Below are positions 41,969 to 44,441 of a DNA stretch of 44,441 nucleotides, piece by piece. The stretch lies in contig CAISEP010000009.1 in NCBI GenBank assembly GCA_903884425.1, positions 1-44,441 on the forward strand, given 5' to 3'. The first letter of the stretch is position 1. Every line of letters starts with the position of its first letter. This DNA is from an uncultured Caulobacterales bacterium. Its GTDB lineage: Bacteria; Pseudomonadota; Alphaproteobacteria; Caulobacterales; Caulobacteraceae. The position numbers and the translations under genes were made by a program. The notes beneath the pieces were generated by a model. The model saw only the letters and a list, made by a program, of their open reading frames with translations. It was not told the origin of the DNA and did no database searches.

Positions 41969-42673
41969 CTACTCCCGCTTCAGCAGGGTCTCCGTCAGGA
42001 AGCTGCCGATCATGCCGGCCTGGAACTCGGCCTTCAGCTTCACCGGGTCGTAGTCCGGCGTCTGCACCCACTCGACGAAGCTGAGCCCCTTGGGCTCCCC
42101 CTCCGCGAAATAGCGCTCGAAGGTGTAGTCCAGCACCCCGGTCTTGCCCGCCTTCACGTGCAGGGTGCGGAAGCTGAGCTCCTTCACCGCCTCCCGCAGG
42201 GGCAGGCCCAGGTGCAGGTGGGCATAGAGCACGCTCATGATCCCCGCCCGGTCCGCGCCGGACTTGCAGTGCATCACCGCCGGATACTGCACCCGGTTGA
42301 ACAGGTCGATGGCGCCCAGCACCTGCTCCTTCGTCGGTGCCTCCCGGGACGACACGGCGAAGTCCTCCAGCGCCAGGCCGAGCTTCGCGCAGGCGTCCTT
42401 CTCCAGCAGGTAGAAGCTGGTGGGATAGCCGCCGCCGCGGAGGTTGATGATGGTCTTCACCCCGAAATGGTCCCGCCACCACTTCAGCTGGAACGGCCAG
42501 GGCTGGTTGGTGCGGATGAGGTTGTCCCCCACCCAGTGGGCGTTCTGGAACCCGACCCGCAAATAGGCGTGGTCCTTCCACAGATAGTCCAGATAGGCGT
42601 GGCGACGGCCCTTGGGCGTGGTGAGGTCGAAACTGGCCAAGGGGGAAGGGGCTCCGGTACGGCTGCCCCGCAC
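41969..42673 (-). CDS. Protein-tyrosine-phosphatase-like protein
   Basis: A 234-residue protein from a GTG at 42673 with the phosphatase loop HCKSGADR (Cys136, Arg142; CX5R) and upstream INLRGGG, typical of atypical dual-specificity or Siw14-like phosphatases of bacteria. The general-acid Asp is not obvious. The substrate could be a phosphoprotein, phospholipid or inositol phosphate; nothing nearby tells which. No strong ribosome-binding site precedes the GTG. A run of 13 G lies 34 bases upstream, so the start and expression are less certain than the fold. Confidence 0.83.
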   Translation of the reverse strand: MRGSRTGAPSPLASFDLTTPKGRRHAYLDYLWKDHAYLRVGFQNAHWVGDNLIRTNQPWPFQLKWWRDHFGVKTIINLRGGGYPTSFYLLEKDACAKLGLALEDFAVSSREAPTKEQVLGAIDLFNRVQYPAVMHCKSGADRAGIMSVLYAHLHLGLPLREAVKELSFRTLHVKAGKTGVLDYTFERYFAEGEPKGLSFVEWVQTPDYDPVKLKAEFQAGMIGSFLTETLLKRE

Positions 42674-42706
42674 AGTTAGAGTGGCTTGGGGGAAAACGGA
42701 AGGGGT

Positions 42707-42719
42707 GGGGGGGGGGGGG
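42707..42719. other. Poly-G tract (13 G)
   Basis: An uninterrupted run of 13 G (poly-C on the coding strand of the phosphatase gene), 34 bases upstream of that gene's start. Such tracts change length by slippage and are also prone to sequencing error, so both a promoter-length switch and an artefact are possible. Confidence 0.8.
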
Positions 42720-42728
42720 CTACGTGAT

Positions 42729-42863
42729 GCGTGGTTCGAGACGGCCCGTTCCGGGCCTCCTCACCATGACGAAGGTTTGGGCTTTCGAGCCCACGTCCTG
42801 ATCCGCATGTGGAACAAACGCGCGTCATCCTGAGGAGCCCCGACAGGGGCGTCTCGAAGGACG
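42729..42863. repeat. Bipartite hairpin repeat A, copy 15
   Basis: The left arm (GGTT/ACCA flavour) has tip GGCCC-GTTCC-GGGCC and the right arm (CCTT/AGGA flavour) has tip GCCCC-GACA-GGGGC. It lies between two minus-strand genes, 10 bases after the DUF445 stop. Confidence 0.9.
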
Positions 42864-42872
42864 AACACCCCC

Positions 42873-44006
42873 CTACCCCCCGATCAGCACCACCGCCGCG
42901 TGGATGGCCAGGCCGGCCATGCCGCCGACCAGGGCGCCGTTGATGCGGATGTATTGCAGGTCGCGACCGGCCTGCAGCTCCAGCTCCGTCACCAGGGTCG
43001 CCTCGTCCCAGTCGTTGATCCGTTCACTGACGAGCCGGGCCAGCGTCGGGCGGGCGTCGAGGATCCGCGCCCGCAGGCCCGCCCGCACCGCCTGGTTCAG
43101 GGTCGCCGCCGCCTCCGGTGCCAGCTGCAGGGCCGCCAGCCGGTCGGCCAGCCCGCGGGCCAGGCTCGCCACCGTCTCGTCCTGCAGCAGGGCGGCCTTC
43201 CAGCCCTCCGCCTCCGCCGCCATCTGCGGGTCGGAGGTCAGCCGTGCGATGATCCGGTGCACCGTCTGGTCCAGCGCCCCCCGCCAGGGATGGTCCGCGG
43301 CCTCCAGCTCCTTCAGCACGCCGGCCAGCGCCCCCAGCACCCGGTCGGCCAGCATCCGGTCCACGAACTTGGGCGTCCAGCCGCCCCCGTGGCTGACCAG
43401 GGTGTCGCGCAGCACGTCGTGGCGACTGTCCAGGGTCCGGGCGAGGAGGCGCACCGCCCGGCGGATCAGCACCCGGCTGCGCGCCGGGGTCCAGAAGCCC
43501 GCCAGCGCCGCCCCCGCCGCGGGGGCCAGGGGGGCGGAGGCCAGGCCGTCCCGCACCGCCCGGCGGAGCAGGGCCTCCAGCTCGGGGCGGGGGATGCCGG
43601 TGATCAGCTCCGGGATCAGGGCGGCGGCATCGAGGCGCTCCAGCGCCCGATCCACCAGCCCCTCGGTCACCAGCTGCCCGCCGATGAAGTCCCCCAGCGC
43701 GCGGCCGATCCGGTCGCGGTTCTGCGGGATGATGGCCGTGTGCGGGATCGGCAGGCCCAGGGGGCGGCGGAACAGGGCGGTGACGGCGAACCAGTCCGCC
43801 AGCCCCCCCGCCAGCCCGGCCTCGGCAAAGGCCTGGACCCAGCCCAGGGCCCTCGCCGCCGACGGCCACAGCCTGCCCCCGGCCGCGGCCAGCAGGAACA
43901 GCAGCCCCATGGCCGCCAGCACCGCCCCGGCGATGCGCCGCATCCGGTCGAGTCCGGCCCGCCGGGCGTCGGCGGAGCTCGGGGCGGGGGACGGATCGGT
44001 CTGCAT
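42873..44006 (-). CDS. DUF445 family membrane protein
   Basis: 377 residues from the ATG at 44006. An N-terminal membrane segment (AGAVLAAMGLLFLLAAAGG, about 25-45) is followed by the DUF445 core with AGLAGGLADWFAVTALFRRP, PIPHTAIIPQNRDRIGRALG and FIGGQLVTEGLVDRALERL. A long helical region and a C-terminal segment (GGMAGLAIHAAVVLIGG) complete the usual layout. The family is membrane-anchored with an extended helical domain and has no established biochemical role. It lies downstream of the flagellin gene's terminator on the same strand and is probably independent of it. Confidence 0.92.
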   Translation of the reverse strand: MQTDPSPAPSSADARRAGLDRMRRIAGAVLAAMGLLFLLAAAGGRLWPSAARALGWVQAFAEAGLAGGLADWFAVTALFRRPLGLPIPHTAIIPQNRDRIGRALGDFIGGQLVTEGLVDRALERLDAAALIPELITGIPRPELEALLRRAVRDGLASAPLAPAAGAALAGFWTPARSRVLIRRAVRLLARTLDSRHDVLRDTLVSHGGGWTPKFVDRMLADRVLGALAGVLKELEAADHPWRGALDQTVHRIIARLTSDPQMAAEAEGWKAALLQDETVASLARGLADRLAALQLAPEAAATLNQAVRAGLRARILDARPTLARLVSERINDWDEATLVTELELQAGRDLQYIRINGALVGGMAGLAIHAAVVLIGG

Positions 44007-44061
44007 GGTCGTGAAAATAGGCCCGGCCGCGTCGGGGCCCAAGCGGCAATCGGCCTTCCGA

Positions 44062-44098
44062 CAAAAGAAGAAGCGCGCCGGGCGGACCCGACGCGCTC
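44062..44098 (-). terminator. Rho-independent terminator of the flagellin gene
   Basis: On the minus strand, AGCGCGTCGGG-TCCG-CCCGGCGCGCT is an 11-base stem with one T-G pair, followed by TCTTCTTTTGTC. It begins 35 bases after the flagellin stop. A smaller hairpin (CGCCC-CGAAA-CGGGCG) lies in between. Confidence 0.88.
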
Positions 44099-44132
44099 CC
44101 CTGATCGAGACGCCCGTTTCGGGGCGGTGGTG

Positions 44133-44441
44133 TTAGCGGAACAGGCTGAGCAGCCCGCTCTTGGACGAGTTGGCGATCGACAGGGCCTGGATACCGAGCT
44201 GCTGCTTGGTCTGCAGGGCCGTGAGGTTCGCGCTTTCCTTGGCCACGTCCGCATCCACCAGGTTGCCGACGCCCTGGGTCAGGGTGTCCTGCAGATTGCT
44301 GATGAAGTTCAGGTGCGTGGTCAGGGCGTTGGACGCGGTACCGAGGGTGGCCACCGCCTTGTTGACGTTGGTGATGGCCGAGTTGACCGTGGTCAGATAG
44401 GTGCCCGCGGTGGTGGCCGTGCTGAAGATGGTCGACAGGGC
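44133..44441 (-). CDS. Flagellin, C-terminal part (5' end outside window)
   Basis: The minus-strand frame is open from base 44441 to the stop at 44133, giving the last 102 residues. The conserved flagellin D0/D1 end is clear: [40 protein letters not shown] and the terminal SGLLSLFR. This region forms the coiled core of the filament and is the export and capping end. It resembles the short flagellins of Caulobacterales, which often have several copies; whether more copies follow cannot be seen. Confidence 0.95.
   Translation of the reverse strand, partial: ALSTIFSTATTAGTYLTTVNSAITNVNKAVATLGTASNALTTHLNFISNLQDTLTQGVGNLVDADVAKESANLTALQTKQQLGIQALSIANSSKSGLLSLFR

Overview
The window is very GC-rich, densely coded chromosomal DNA from a flagellated alphaproteobacterium. 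The best guess is a Caulobacterales member of the Phenylobacterium/Caulobacter kind. The reasons are a CtrA-type box (TTAA-N7-TTAAC pattern, here CTAA-N7-TTAAC) between fliO and flgB, the divergent fliOP / flgBC-fliE arrangement, a flagellin C-terminus, a TonB-dependent receptor beside a protein with a TonB C-terminal domain, an RcnB-like protein, and the cluster ffh-rpsP-rimM-trmD-rplS. The genus is an inference. I see no tRNA, rRNA, CRISPR array, transposase or phage gene.

Layout. 1-7.8 kb: tadA (partial) divergent from an RsuA/RluB-type pseudouridine synthase, a racemase-family protein, then small regulators, VOC proteins, DUF proteins and membrane proteins. 7.9-10.5 kb: flagellar genes fliP-fliO (minus) and flgB-flgC-fliE (plus). 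10.6-15.1 kb: a Spy/CpxP-like periplasmic protein, then the translation and protein-targeting cluster read on the minus strand as ffh, rpsP, rimM, trmD, rplS with a clear terminator. 15.4-24.6 kb: envelope and metal functions: two related outer-membrane proteins, a TonB_C protein divergent from a TonB-dependent receptor, a cyclophilin, an RcnB-like protein, an ACAD10/11-type acyl-CoA dehydrogenase, and a cupredoxin divergent from an outer-membrane protein over two Fur-like boxes. 24.7-31.8 kb: LysR/DUF2306 pair, MFS transporter, two PilZ proteins flanking polA. 31.9-41.7 kb: a catabolic locus with rubredoxin, TetR, cytochrome P450, three aminoglycoside-phosphotransferase-fold kinases, thiolase, SDR, DUF6285 and an MFS transporter. 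42-44.4 kb: tyrosine phosphatase, DUF445 protein, and the 3' end of a flagellin gene.

Two things stand out. First, fifteen copies of a 105-140 bp bipartite hairpin element (called A here) and three copies of a second element (B) fill every convergent intergenic gap above 100 bp and often begin within 20 bases of a stop codon. The hairpin stems vary in sequence but keep pairing, including a CC/GG to GG/CC swap that separates two arm flavours. Second, the 31.9-41.7 kb locus combines a P450 with a rubredoxin and three different APH-fold kinases next to beta-oxidation-type enzymes. With the ACAD10/11-type dehydrogenase at 21.3-22.6 kb, this suggests hydroxylation followed by phosphorylation-assisted removal of a hydroxyl group from an acyl-CoA or a polycyclic/isoprenoid substrate.
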